Origin: Aquibium carbonis
Lineage (GTDB): Bacteria; Pseudomonadota; Alphaproteobacteria; Rhizobiales; Rhizobiaceae
Assembly (NCBI RefSeq): GCF_003970795.1
Contig: NZ_RWKW01000068.1
Span: 1 to 46,859 of the forward strand
Direction of reading: 5' to 3'
Length of the DNA stretch: 46,859 nt
Made by a program: the position numbers and the translations under genes. Under the pieces are notes generated by a model. It was not told the DNA's origin. It saw nothing but the letters and a program-made list of their open reading frames with translations, and made no database searches. Positions 33,022 through 39,861 of the stretch are shown piece by piece; within the stretch, counting starts at the first letter, position 1, and the number at the start of each line of letters is the position of its first letter.

Positions 33022-33273
33022 TCAGTAGCAGCGATCGTACACGGTACGGCCGTCGCGCGTGCGATACTGGCAGCGACCGTCCGCGGTGCGGCCGATCAGG
33101 TAGCCGCCGACGCCGCCAGCCACCGCGCCGATCAGCGCGCCCTGGGTGCCGCCGACCGCCGATCCGACGAGGGCGCCACCGACGGCGCCGACCGTTCCGG
33201 TCTGCTCGGCCGTGGTGCAGCCCGTGACAGCCAGCATGAGCACAGCGACCGCTGCATAAACAATCTTCATCAT
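33022..33273 (-). CDS. Small glycine-zipper lipoprotein
   Basis: An 83-residue lipoprotein: signal [19 protein letters not shown] with Cys19, then a glycine-zipper segment ([34 protein letters not shown]) and a basic [14 protein letters not shown] tail. Such proteins associate with the outer or inner membrane and are common envelope-stress genes in rhizobia. AGGAG lies 9 bp before ATG 33273. A weak stress-sigma promoter candidate (GGAAC-N16-AGTT) lies 130-160 bp upstream, next to the GSR region. Confidence 0.8.
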   Translation of the reverse strand: MMKIVYAAVAVLMLAVTGCTTAEQTGTVGAVGGALVGSAVGGTQGALIGAVAGGVGGYLIGRTADGRCQYRTRDGRTVYDRCY

Positions 33274-33406
33274 GTTCCCGTTCTCCTGATTAATGACCGG
33301 TTGCCCGTCCCAAGACAGGCTCGCCGAAAATTTTGCCCCAATTTTGTCCGGATACCGCGTTTGCGGCAAAATTCGGAAATCTCGGCGCAGCACCGACGCT
33401 ACATGG

Positions 33407-33431
33407 AACTCCGAACGTCGCCGGAGGTTCC
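33407..33431 (-). promoter_or_regulatory. Weak EcfG-type promoter candidate for the glycine-zipper lipoprotein
   Basis: On the minus strand GGAAC (33427-33431), 16 bp, AGTT (33407-33410) matches EcfG sites except the first -10 base. The same block reads GGAAC-N16-GGTT on the plus strand, so orientation is ambiguous. Confidence 0.35.
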
Positions 33432-33508
33432 ACGACAATCGTATCATTACGTTGAATACGGGGACACACTGCGAAAAACATCGCATTCGAAAAAATATCC
33501 GGCCGGCT

Positions 33509-33533
33509 GGAACCTTGCCCCCGGATGCACGTT
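33509..33533 (+). promoter_or_regulatory. EcfG-type promoter driving the small RNA
   Basis: GGAAC (33509-33513), 16 bp, CGTT (33530-33533) is a perfect match to the general-stress sigma consensus GGAAC-N16/17-CGTT. No protein-coding gene follows on this strand; transcription from about 33540 enters the three-hairpin RNA. Confidence 0.85.
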
Positions 33534-33539
33534 CCTGGC

Positions 33540-33645
33540 GAACGTTTTGCGATGCCCCCATCGCAAGGCGGGCGACGGAGACACACGCCCCCCGCCCATG
33601 TCTCCGTCGCTAACTCAAAAGCCGGCCTCGTGCCGGCTTTTTTTT
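33540..33645 (+). ncRNA. Candidate GSR-dependent small RNA with C-rich loops (GsrN-like)
   Basis: From the predicted start about 33540 to the T-run the transcript would be about 106 nt. Hairpin 1 (33547-33566) is TTGCGAT/ATCGCAA with loop GCCCCC. Hairpin 2 has a perfect 12-bp stem (33572-33583 with 33599-33610) and a 15-nt loop containing six consecutive C. The third (33617-33641) is a GCCGGC stem followed by eight T, a textbook terminator. C-rich loops can pair with G-rich Shine-Dalgarno regions. Caulobacter GsrN, under the orthologous sigma factor, has the same plan. Expression and targets are inferred, not shown. Start and end may shift by a few bases. Confidence 0.72.
33617..33645. terminator. 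Strong terminator shared by the small RNA and the HWE kinase gene
   Basis: AAAAGCCGGC / GCCGGCTTTTTTTT: on the plus strand the stem is followed by eight T; on the minus strand by TTTTGAG, just after the kinase stop codon. Confidence 0.85.
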
Positions 33646-33658
33646 CGAGCCCGCGCGG

Positions 33659-34684
33659 TCAGCCGAGTTCGAAATTCTCCGGCGGGATCACCAGCCGATA
33701 GACCAGCTCGTCGGGCTCGATCGTCAGGGTCGCCGTGCCGTTCAGCGAAGCGGGCACCACCCGTTCCAGCGCGAGGCTTCCGAAACGGCCCTCCTCCGTC
33801 GGATTGGAGTTGGCCGGCAGCACTTCGCGCCAGGTCAGCTCCATGGCCTCCTCGCCATCGTCCCCGACAATCTTCTTGGCCGCGATCGTGACCATCCCGT
33901 CCGGCCGCGACATGGCGCCATGGCTGACCGCGTTGACCGCCAGCTCGTGCAACGCCAGCCCGATGTGCAGCGCGGCATTCGGGTTCAGATAGGGATTGCC
34001 GCCTTCCAGCCGGAGATTGCGCACCGGGTCCGGGCAGAACCGAATCACCTGGCCGGCCACCAGTTCGTGCAGGTCGGCGCCGCGCCAGTTCGACGACGTC
34101 ACCAGATCCTGCGACGCGGCCAGCGATTGCAGCCGCCCACGGAACCGTTGCAGGAAATCCGTGATCGTCCCCGAATAGCGTCCGGTCTGGTTGGCGATGG
34201 ATTGGATGATGGCGAGCAGGTTCTTGGAGCGATGGCTCACCTCCCGCAACAGCATCCTGAGCGCGTCCTCGCGCCGCTTCCGGTCGGTCACTTCGACCGC
34301 CGTGGTGATGATGCCGCGCACCTCGCCGTCGACGCTGTCGGCGTCGATCCATATCTCGAACCAGCGAAATCCGCCCGGATCGGGAAAGCGCATTTCCAGA
34401 TGGCTCCGCTCGACGCCCGAGAGGGCCGCCCTGCGAGCCGCGTCGAGGCGCGCGGAGTCTTCCTGAGACAACATGCCTGCGCCCGCGTCACCGCCGCCGC
34501 ACAACGCGTCGCCGATCCAGCCCGCAGGCTGGTTCTCGGTCCACAGGCACGCCAGGTCACGGTCGAGATAGAGAACGGAGACACTCGTGTTGTGAAGAGC
34601 CCGCAACAAACCGCGATCGAACCCCACCAGTGCAGGAGGCGTCTTTGCGTCGCTCGACGCCATCTCCTTCTCGCCTTTTTCCAT
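33659..34684 (-). CDS. PAS-HWE/HisKA_2 histidine kinase of the general stress response
   Basis: A 341-residue soluble kinase. A PAS domain (about 28-135, with GGFRWFEIWIDADS and ending VEVTDRKRRED) is followed by the phosphoacceptor helix REVSHRSKNLLAIIQSIANQ (His151). The ATP domain has HELAVNAVSHGAM, ELTWREV and GRFGSLALERVV, the HWE/HisKA_2 type. In Alphaproteobacteria such kinases phosphorylate PhyR. Position beside phyR-nepR-ecfG and a perfect EcfG promoter in front support that role (a PhyK/PhyT-like kinase). No membrane segment is visible, so the signal is probably cytosolic. ATG 34684 is used; ATG 34663, preceded by AAGGAG, is an alternative. Confidence 0.88.
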   Translation of the reverse strand: MEKGEKEMASSDAKTPPALVGFDRGLLRALHNTSVSVLYLDRDLACLWTENQPAGWIGDALCGGGDAGAGMLSQEDSARLDAARRAALSGVERSHLEMRFPDPGGFRWFEIWIDADSVDGEVRGIITTAVEVTDRKRREDALRMLLREVSHRSKNLLAIIQSIANQTGRYSGTITDFLQRFRGRLQSLAASQDLVTSSNWRGADLHELVAGQVIRFCPDPVRNLRLEGGNPYLNPNAALHIGLALHELAVNAVSHGAMSRPDGMVTIAAKKIVGDDGEEAMELTWREVLPANSNPTEEGRFGSLALERVVPASLNGTATLTIEPDELVYRLVIPPENFELG

Positions 34685-34720
34685 GCCCGTTTTCGCCCCG
34701 AATGTTTGTTTTATCTTTCC

Positions 34721-34746
34721 AACGAAACAAAGCCGCCCAAGGTTCC
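34721..34746 (-). promoter_or_regulatory. EcfG-type promoter of the HWE kinase gene
   Basis: On the minus strand GGAAC (34742-34746), 17 bp, CGTT (34721-34724), a perfect match located 37 bp before the ATG at 34684. Confidence 0.85.
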
Positions 34747-34760
34747 GCCTGAAAGAAAGA

Positions 34761-34793
34761 CACCGACCCGCGAACCGTGTTCACGGGTCGGTG
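34761..34793 (-). terminator. Long hairpin after the DUF1328 gene
   Basis: CACCGACCCG / CGGGTCGGTG (10 bp) encloses GAAC/GTTC around a CGT loop, nearly a continuous 14-bp stem. On the minus strand it is followed by TCTTTCTTTC, so it probably terminates the DUF1328 transcript just before the kinase promoter. Confidence 0.6.
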
Positions 34794-34850
34794 CGCGCGA
34801 ATCCGGCTGAGGGGAAAACCGGACTCGTGTACCGATTTCGTTCTCGCTGC

Positions 34851-35018
34851 CTATCTCGCCTGGTCCCGCATCCCTGCAACCAGCGACCAGACCAGCACAA
34901 CCAGAAAGACGAAAAAGAGAACTTGTGCAACCCCGGCAGCCATGCCGGCGATGCCGCCAAATCCCAGCGCCCCCGCGACGAGGGCAAGAACCAGAAACAC
35001 GAGTGTCCAGTAGAGCAT
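34851..35018 (-). CDS. DUF1328 small membrane protein
   Basis: A 55-residue protein read directly from the minus strand: [32 protein letters not shown], then a second hydrophobic segment [17 protein letters not shown] and the tail MRDQAR. Two membrane segments around a Gly/Ala-rich turn are the DUF1328 (YtjA-like) hallmark; such genes are common stress-induced membrane proteins of unknown function. GGAG lies about 9 bp before the ATG. It has its own perfect EcfG promoter 42-66 bp upstream and a terminator behind, so it is a monocistronic stress gene between phyR and the kinase. Confidence 0.87.
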   Translation of the reverse strand: MLYWTLVFLVLALVAGALGFGGIAGMAAGVAQVLFFVFLVVLVWSLVAGMRDQAR

Positions 35019-35059
35019 GATCGCCGCTCCATTCAGTGCTTTTACAACAATGATGGAAC

Positions 35060-35084
35060 AACGCTCTTTTCTTTTTCTTGTTCC
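35060..35084 (-). promoter_or_regulatory. EcfG-type promoter of the DUF1328 gene
   Basis: On the minus strand GGAAC (35080-35084), 16 purine-rich bases, CGTT (35060-35063). It begins only 3 bp beyond the phyR terminator stem. Confidence 0.87.
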
Positions 35085-35086
35085 CG

Positions 35087-35115
35087 AAAAAAGCCGCCCG
35101 TAGAGGCGGCTTTTA
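35087..35115 (-). terminator. Rho-independent terminator after phyR
   Basis: AAAAGCCGCC / GGCGGCTTTTTT with a 6-nt loop, 30 bp after the phyR stop on the minus strand. Confidence 0.85.
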
Positions 35116-35143
35116 TCAAGAAAGGCGAATCACGAGAGGTGCG

Positions 35144-35938
35144 TCAGGCAGCGGCCTTGGCCTGCCGGTCGAAGAACAGCGCCTGGCTGATCAGCGCCTT
35201 CACCATGTCCGGATTGAACGGCTTGGTCACCAGGAAAGCGGGTTCGGGCCGTTCGCCGGTCAAAAGCCGCTCGGGGAAGGCGGTGATGAAGATCACCGGC
35301 ACGGACGTGCTCGCCAGGATCTCGTTGACCGCGTCGATGCCCGAGCTGCCGTCCGCCAGCTGGATGTCGGCGAGCACCATGCGCGGCTGCGTCTTGCGAA
35401 ACAGCGCGGTCGCTTCCGAATGGGTCCGGGCGGTGCCGACCACGCGATGGCCGAGGCTTTCCACCATTTCCTCGATGTCCATGGCGATCAGCGGCTCGTC
35501 CTCGATGATGAGGATGTCAGTCGCCACCTGGCGGGAAATTTCCTTCGAGGCTTCGTTCAGGAGTTCGGAGAATTCGTCCTCCGTCACGTCGAGGATCTCG
35601 GCGCCTTCGCGGTCGCTGAAGCCTTCGACCGCCACGAGCACGAAAGCCTGGCGCGGGCGGGGGGCGATGGACGACAGGCTGGCGGCCGCGCGGGCTTCCC
35701 ACGGCGACGCGGGCGTCCCGCTCGGCACCTTCACGGTGATGGAGGAGAACAGCTTGGCGAAAATCTTGTACAGGCCGACCTTGGGGCTGGACGAATCCGG
35801 GAAGATGCTGATGTCGGCGATGATCGCCTCGAGGACGGCGGCTACCAGCGCGTCACCGCTTGCCTGTGACCCGGATACCGCTCGCGAAAACCGACGCAGA
35901 TAGGGCAGATGTGGCGCGATACTGGCGGAAAGACTCAT
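35144..35938 (-). CDS. phyR: PhyR, anti-anti-sigma response regulator of the general stress response
   Basis: A 264-residue protein with a sigma-factor-like N-terminal half (about 1-125: IAPHLPYLRRFSRAVSG, region-4-like RPRQAFVLVAVEGFSDREGAEILDVTEDEF) joined to a receiver domain (about 140-262, IIEDEPLIAMDIEEM, phosphoacceptor Asp191 in VLADIQLADG, FLVTKPF). When phosphorylated, the sigma-like half binds NepR and frees EcfG. GGGAG precedes ATG 35938; the frame extends upstream only through promoter DNA. It is divergent from nepR-ecfG, with overlapping EcfG promoters between them. Confidence 0.96.
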   Translation of the reverse strand: MSLSASIAPHLPYLRRFSRAVSGSQASGDALVAAVLEAIIADISIFPDSSSPKVGLYKIFAKLFSSITVKVPSGTPASPWEARAAASLSSIAPRPRQAFVLVAVEGFSDREGAEILDVTEDEFSELLNEASKEISRQVATDILIIEDEPLIAMDIEEMVESLGHRVVGTARTHSEATALFRKTQPRMVLADIQLADGSSGIDAVNEILASTSVPVIFITAFPERLLTGERPEPAFLVTKPFNPDMVKALISQALFFDRQAKAAA

Positions 35939-35998
35939 AATCGTCGAAACTCCCTCATGATGACGCCCACAGGCCCGTGGCGCGAACGATGCCGACAA

Positions 35999-36023
35999 AA
36001 CGACGCGTTGCGAAAAAAGTTCC
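35999..36023 (-). promoter_or_regulatory. EcfG-type promoter of phyR
   Basis: On the minus strand GGAAC (36019-36023), 16 bp, CGTT (35999-36002): a perfect match giving a leader of about 55 nt before phyR. Confidence 0.88.
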
Positions 36024-36031
36024 GGTCGACA

Positions 36032-36056
36032 GGAACTTTTTTGATTCTGCCGCATT
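36032..36056 (+). promoter_or_regulatory. EcfG-type promoter of nepR-ecfG
   Basis: GGAAC (36032-36036), 16 bp, CATT (36053-36056), one base off the consensus. It also satisfies the looser Sinorhizobium form GGAAC-N18-TT. The -35 is back-to-back with that of phyR inside an 11-bp perfect inverted repeat (AAAAAAGTTCC / GGAACTTTTTT, 36013-36042). Confidence 0.75.
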
Positions 36057-36154
36057 TGAAGCCGGAATGAGACGCGCCTCCTCGGCGCTTGGTCTCCATT
36101 GGAGCACGAGAAGCCGCGCATGGCGGTTGGCAACGGCAGGGGTCAGGAACAAAT

Positions 36155-36355
36155 ATGAGTGAGTATGAAACGCGTTCCGCGAGCGGCAAGCCGCGTCGCG
36201 ACGATCCGCTCGGTGCAAACTCCGAGATCGGAAAGAAGCTGCGCGAGTATTATGATGGTTTGATGTCGCCCGACGTCCCGGATCGTTTCACCGATCTCCT
36301 CAGCCAGCTCGAAACCGCCGAGAGCCAGCGCAAGAAGGCAGGGGGGAATGAATGA
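36155..36355 (+). CDS. nepR: NepR, anti-sigma factor of the general stress response
   Basis: A 66-residue protein with the NepR core: a disordered polar N-terminus followed by GKKLREYYDGLMSPDVPDRF (helix 1 with the conserved VPDRF) and TDLLSQLETAE (helix 2). It sequesters EcfG in unstressed cells and is removed by phosphorylated PhyR. The stop overlaps the ecfG start by four bases (ATGA), ensuring balanced synthesis of sigma and anti-sigma. No clear strong Shine-Dalgarno is visible (CAGGAACAAAT). Confidence 0.93.
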   Translation: MSEYETRSASGKPRRDDPLGANSEIGKKLREYYDGLMSPDVPDRFTDLLSQLETAESQRKKAGGNE

Positions 36356-36903
36356 GCGACGCCGGGGAGTTCAAGACCGGTCTGCTCAAGGCCATCCCCA
36401 GTCTGCGGGCCTTCGCGGTCTCGCTGTCGCACAACAGCGACAAGGCCGATGATCTGGTCCAGGAAACGCTGGTCAAGGCTTGGGACAAGCAGACGAGCTT
36501 CCAGCCCGGCACCAACCTGAAGGCCTGGCTCTTCACCATCCTGCGCAACGAATTCTATTCGCAGATGCGCAAGCGCGGCCGCGAGGTTCAGGACAGCGAA
36601 GGCACCATGACAGCGCGGCTCGCCGTCCATCCGAGCCAGCACGGATCGCTCGACCTGAAGGATTTCCGCGCGGCCCTCGAACGCCTGCCGGAAGACCAGC
36701 GGGAAGCGGTCGTCCTCATCGGCGCGTCCGGCTTCTCCTACGAGGAAGCGGCCGAAATCTGCGGCTGCGCCGTCGGCACCATCAAGAGCCGCGTCAGCCG
36801 CGCCCGCGTGCGGCTTCAGGAACTGCTGTCGATCGAAGGCGAGGGCGACTACGGCCCCGACGCGATCGCAGCGCAGGTCATGGGTTCAGGCGCCGCAGCC
36901 TGA
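36352..36903 (+). CDS. ecfG: EcfG-type general stress sigma factor
   Basis: A 183-residue ECF sigma factor of the EcfG group. Region 2 spans about 15-82 (DKADDLVQETLVKAWDK, NLKAWLFTILRNEFYSQMRKR). Region 4 spans about 105-165 (LPEDQREAVVLIGASGFSYEEAAEICGCAVGTIKSRVSRARVRL). It directs RNA polymerase to GGAAC-N16/17-CGTT sites, many of which occur around it. Its 3' end overlaps the convergent response-regulator gene by 18 bp. Confidence 0.95.
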   Translation: MSDAGEFKTGLLKAIPSLRAFAVSLSHNSDKADDLVQETLVKAWDKQTSFQPGTNLKAWLFTILRNEFYSQMRKRGREVQDSEGTMTARLAVHPSQHGSLDLKDFRAALERLPEDQREAVVLIGASGFSYEEAAEICGCAVGTIKSRVSRARVRLQELLSIEGEGDYGPDAIAAQVMGSGAAA

Positions 36904-37314
36904 CCGGCTGCGCTGGATGACCTCGGACAGAACCCGCGCGAGTTCGTCCCCCGAATAGGGCTTCCCGACGACAGGAACGTCGGGAAAGCCGTCCGCGATC
37001 TCGCCCACATTCGTCAGGCCGGTCGCAAACACGAACGGGATTCGGCGCTCCAGCAACTGGCCGGCAAATTGCGCGGTCGTTTCTCCGCCGAGGCGCAGAT
37101 CGAGGATCGCGGCATCGAACTGCCAGTCCTCGAAAGGCCGCTCGCCCAGATCGTCGAGGCTGCGCAGGATCGTCACCTCGCGCGCGCCCCACTCCAGGCA
37201 TGTCTGCTCGACATCCATGGCAATGAGATACTCGTCCTCGAGGATCAGTATCGAGCGACCGTCAAGGCGGCTTTCAGCCAATGGAATGGTCTCCGGTTGC
37301 GGGTGCATTGTCAT
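36886..37314 (-). CDS. FAT-GUY-type single-domain response regulator (SdrG-like)
   Basis: A 142-residue stand-alone receiver: acidic pocket LEDEYLIAMD (about 25-34), phosphoacceptor Asp72 in AILDLRLGG, the motif PFVFATGL (about 93-100) and KPYSGDEL with the conserved Lys. The PFxFATGY-like motif defines the FAT-GUY family, whose members (e.g. SdrG) act with GSR kinases and PhyR as phosphate relays or sinks. Placement tail-to-tail with ecfG fits. ATG 37314 is used; the frame allows GTG 37326. Confidence 0.85.
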   Translation of the reverse strand: MTMHPQPETIPLAESRLDGRSILILEDEYLIAMDVEQTCLEWGAREVTILRSLDDLGERPFEDWQFDAAILDLRLGGETTAQFAGQLLERRIPFVFATGLTNVGEIADGFPDVPVVGKPYSGDELARVLSEVIQRSRSGCGA

Positions 37315-37376
37315 TTGTTGCACCACCGCCGCCGCGTTGTCATTTAAATATGACGTCTGCCGCAGCTTATCCTGCG

Positions 37377-38534
37377 TCAGCCCTCCCCAGGCTCGACATC
37401 GGCGCCGATCCCCAGCTCGGCCAGGATGGCCGCCGAATGCTGGCCGAGCGCCGGAACCGCGTCCATGCGGGGTTCCCAGCCGCCGCCTATCGGCCTGAGC
37501 GCCGGAAGCGGTCCGGTCGGGGTCTCCACGCTGGTCCAGCGGCCGCGGGCCGCGAGCTGCGGGTGGTTCCAGAGGCCCGCCATGTCGTTCACCCGCGCCA
37601 TGCCGATGCCCGCCCGCTCCAGGCGCTCGATCGCCTCGGCGGCCGTCAGCCGGGACAGGACCGCGTCGATGGCGGCCTGCAACTCGGCGCGGTGGGCCGC
37701 GCGTCCGTCATTGCCCATGAAGCGCCCGTCCGTTGCAAGATCGGGACGGTCGAGCACGATCGTGGCGAAGGACGCCCATTCCCGGTCGTTCTGCAGGCCG
37801 AACAGCACCGTGCCGTCCGAGGTCTCGAAAGGACCGTAGGGAAAGATCGTCGCATGGCCGGCTCCGGCCCGCTGCGGCGGGGTGGCGCCGTCGGTGGCGA
37901 AGTACATCGGAAAGCCCATCCATTCGGCCATCGCCTCCAGCATGGAGATCTCGATATGGTCTCCGGTCCCGGTCCGCGCCCTTTGCAGCAGCGCGGCCAG
38001 GATGCCCTGGAAGGCCATGGCGCCGGCCGCGATGTCGGCGACCGAGATGCCCGCCTTCGCCGTCTGGTCCGGCGTGCCGGTGACCGACAGGAACCCGGCT
38101 TCCGCCTGGATCAGCAGGTCATAGGCCTTGCGTGCCTCGTAGGGGCCGCCCTTGCCATAGCCGGAGATGGAGCAGGTGATCAGCCGGGGCCACCGCTTTC
38201 GCAGGGTCTCGGGGTCGAGCCCCATCCGCTCGGCGGCGCCGGGCGCCAGGTTCTGCACGAACACGTCCGCCCGGTCCACGAGCCGCAGCAGCACGTCCCG
38301 TTCTGCGTCCTGCTTCAGGTCGAGCGCCAGGCTTTCCTTGGATCGGTTCGTCCAGACGAAATGGCTGGACAGGCCGCGCGCGCGGCCGTCATAGGCGCGG
38401 GCGAAGTCGCCGCCGTCTGGCCGCTCCACCTTGATGACCCGGGCCCCCAGGTCGGCGAGCTGGCGCGTGCAGTAAGGTGCGGCGACCGCCTGTTCGAGGG
38501 AGACGACGAGCAGTCCATCGAGCGGTCGCGTCAT
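37377..38534 (-). CDS. CaiB/BaiF (family III) CoA-transferase
   Basis: A 385-residue family III CoA-transferase, which moves CoA between acids through an aspartyl thioester. Features are MTRPLDGLLVVSLEQAVAAPYCTRQLADLGARVIKVE, DLKQDAERDVLLRLVDRADVFVQN, the catalytic Asp in GISVADIAAGAMAFQGILAAL and HIEISMLEAMAEWM. The acid pair is unknown (relatives act on formyl-, carnitinyl-, succinyl- or mesaconyl-CoA). It lies 28 bp downstream of the AI-2E-type permease on the same strand, so it could be read from that gene's stress promoter. Confidence 0.9.
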   Translation of the reverse strand: MTRPLDGLLVVSLEQAVAAPYCTRQLADLGARVIKVERPDGGDFARAYDGRARGLSSHFVWTNRSKESLALDLKQDAERDVLLRLVDRADVFVQNLAPGAAERMGLDPETLRKRWPRLITCSISGYGKGGPYEARKAYDLLIQAEAGFLSVTGTPDQTAKAGISVADIAAGAMAFQGILAALLQRARTGTGDHIEISMLEAMAEWMGFPMYFATDGATPPQRAGAGHATIFPYGPFETSDGTVLFGLQNDREWASFATIVLDRPDLATDGRFMGNDGRAAHRAELQAAIDAVLSRLTAAEAIERLERAGIGMARVNDMAGLWNHPQLAARGRWTSVETPTGPLPALRPIGGGWEPRMDAVPALGQHSAAILAELGIGADVEPGEG

Positions 38535-38562
38535 GCCTTGTGTCCGGTCGGGCAAACCCGAG

Positions 38563-39720
38563 CTATCTCGGGCCATCGAGGGTCGAGCGAGGCTTAGCAT
38601 GCGTCGCGCGATTGGCAAGCGCGTCCGCGCTCGCCGTCTCGTGCCAGTCCATGCCCGGCACGATGTTGGCCGCGATGGCATAGAACACCAGCAGCATGGG
38701 AATGGCGATGAAGCCCCCGATCGGGCCCCAGAGCCAGATCCAGAAGGCAATGGCCAGGATGACCACGAAAGGGTTCATCAGCATGGTCTTGCCGATCACC
38801 TGCGGCGTGACGAACTGCGCCTCGATCAGGTTCACGCCGAGATAGACCAGAGGCGGCAACAGACTGCCGCTGAGCGTGTCATACTGCGTCAGTCCGACGG
38901 CGAAGAGAACAACCGCCATGACGGCCGGGCCGAGATAGACGACGAAGTTGAGGATCGCGGCGAGCGCCCCCCAGAGGGCTGCCGACGGCATGCCGATCGC
39001 AAACATCGCCGCGCCGACCGCGACGCCGAGCCCGACGTTGATGACCGTGATCGACAGCAGGTAGCGCGACACGCTCTGTTCCACGTCGCGGAAGATATGC
39101 GCCACGCGCCAGCGGATCCGCCGGGTGGTGCAAAGGCGCAGGATCGCATTGCGGCTGCGGTTGCGGGTGGCCACGAAGAAGTAGAGGCTCGCCAGGAACA
39201 GGAGAACCTGGCCGATGATGGCCGGAGCGAGCACCGCCATGCTTTCCACGGCGGTGCCTTCCTCCACCGACACGGTCACATTGTCCGAGCCGCTGATCGT
39301 GCGCAGTTCCTCGCGCAGGTCGCGCAAGACGTTCATCGGCTCGCGAAACTGCGCCATGTGGAACTGAAGCTGCGCCCAGACCTGGGGCGCGAGGTCCAGC
39401 CAGGTCGTCAGCGGCGCCGCCAGCGCCAGCATCCCGAGCGCCAGGATCAGGAGGAACAGAAGCACCACGATCGCCGCGGCGACGGCCGAGTTGGCTCCGC
39501 GCCGCTCGAGCCAGCTCGCCACCGGGCTGAACATCAGTCCGATGACGATCGCCATCAGCACGGGGGCGAGCACGAACTGGCCGGAGTCGAGAGCAAAGAC
39601 GACCGCCACCAGGCCGACCGCGATGGTTCCGAGCTGGGCGCCCTTGACGAGCAGAACCTCGGCGTTGGAACGTGGCGGCAGCCGGACGATCGGCGGCTTC
39701 TTGAAGGCCCAATGCTGCAT
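38563..39720 (-). CDS. AI-2E family transporter (PerM-like permease)
   Basis: A 385-residue membrane protein with about eight hydrophobic segments, including FVLAPVLMAIVIGLMFSPV, a soluble loop around residues 120-175 and LPPLVYLGVNLIEAQFVTPQVIGKTMLMNPFVVILA, the family signature. Members export small molecules or ions; AI-2 export is established only for a few, so the substrate is unknown. Start: the frame is open far upstream, but a perfect EcfG promoter (39756-39781) would begin the message near 39749, inside any longer form, so ATG 39720 (MQHWAFKKPP) is chosen. The Shine-Dalgarno is weak. Confidence 0.85.
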   Translation of the reverse strand: MQHWAFKKPPIVRLPPRSNAEVLLVKGAQLGTIAVGLVAVVFALDSGQFVLAPVLMAIVIGLMFSPVASWLERRGANSAVAAAIVVLLFLLILALGMLALAAPLTTWLDLAPQVWAQLQFHMAQFREPMNVLRDLREELRTISGSDNVTVSVEEGTAVESMAVLAPAIIGQVLLFLASLYFFVATRNRSRNAILRLCTTRRIRWRVAHIFRDVEQSVSRYLLSITVINVGLGVAVGAAMFAIGMPSAALWGALAAILNFVVYLGPAVMAVVLFAVGLTQYDTLSGSLLPPLVYLGVNLIEAQFVTPQVIGKTMLMNPFVVILAIAFWIWLWGPIGGFIAIPMLLVFYAIAANIVPGMDWHETASADALANRATHAKPRSTLDGPR

Positions 39721-39755
39721 GGCTGTCAGGTTTTCCGGCTGGACTCGGGAGTTGA

Positions 39756-39781
39756 AACGCCCTCTCATGCGCGCGGGTTCC
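39756..39781 (-). promoter_or_regulatory. EcfG-type promoter of the AI-2E-type permease gene
   Basis: On the minus strand GGAAC (39777-39781), 17 bp, CGTT (39756-39759), a perfect match whose start point lies about 29 nt before ATG 39720. Confidence 0.75.
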
Positions 39782-39802
39782 TTCGCGGCCCGCGGAAACG
39801 GC

Positions 39803-39827
39803 GGAACCGTAACCGTCCGGCGGCGTT
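39803..39827 (+). promoter_or_regulatory. EcfG-type promoter of the DUF883/holin-like pair
   Basis: GGAAC (39803-39807), 16 bp, CGTT (39824-39827), a perfect match with the start point about 28 nt before ATG 39862. Confidence 0.85.
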
Positions 39828-39861
39828 GTCTGGTTCCAATCGGTAGAAGAGGAAGACCTTC

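Noticed and set aside
35055-35080. GGAAC on the plus strand within the DUF1328 control region
   Set aside because: No CGTT or similar at 16-17 bp and no gene in that direction.
36146-36176. GGAAC just before nepR with a later CGTT as another EcfG promoter
   Set aside because: The spacing is 22 bp and the -10 falls inside nepR; the site at 36032 fits much better.
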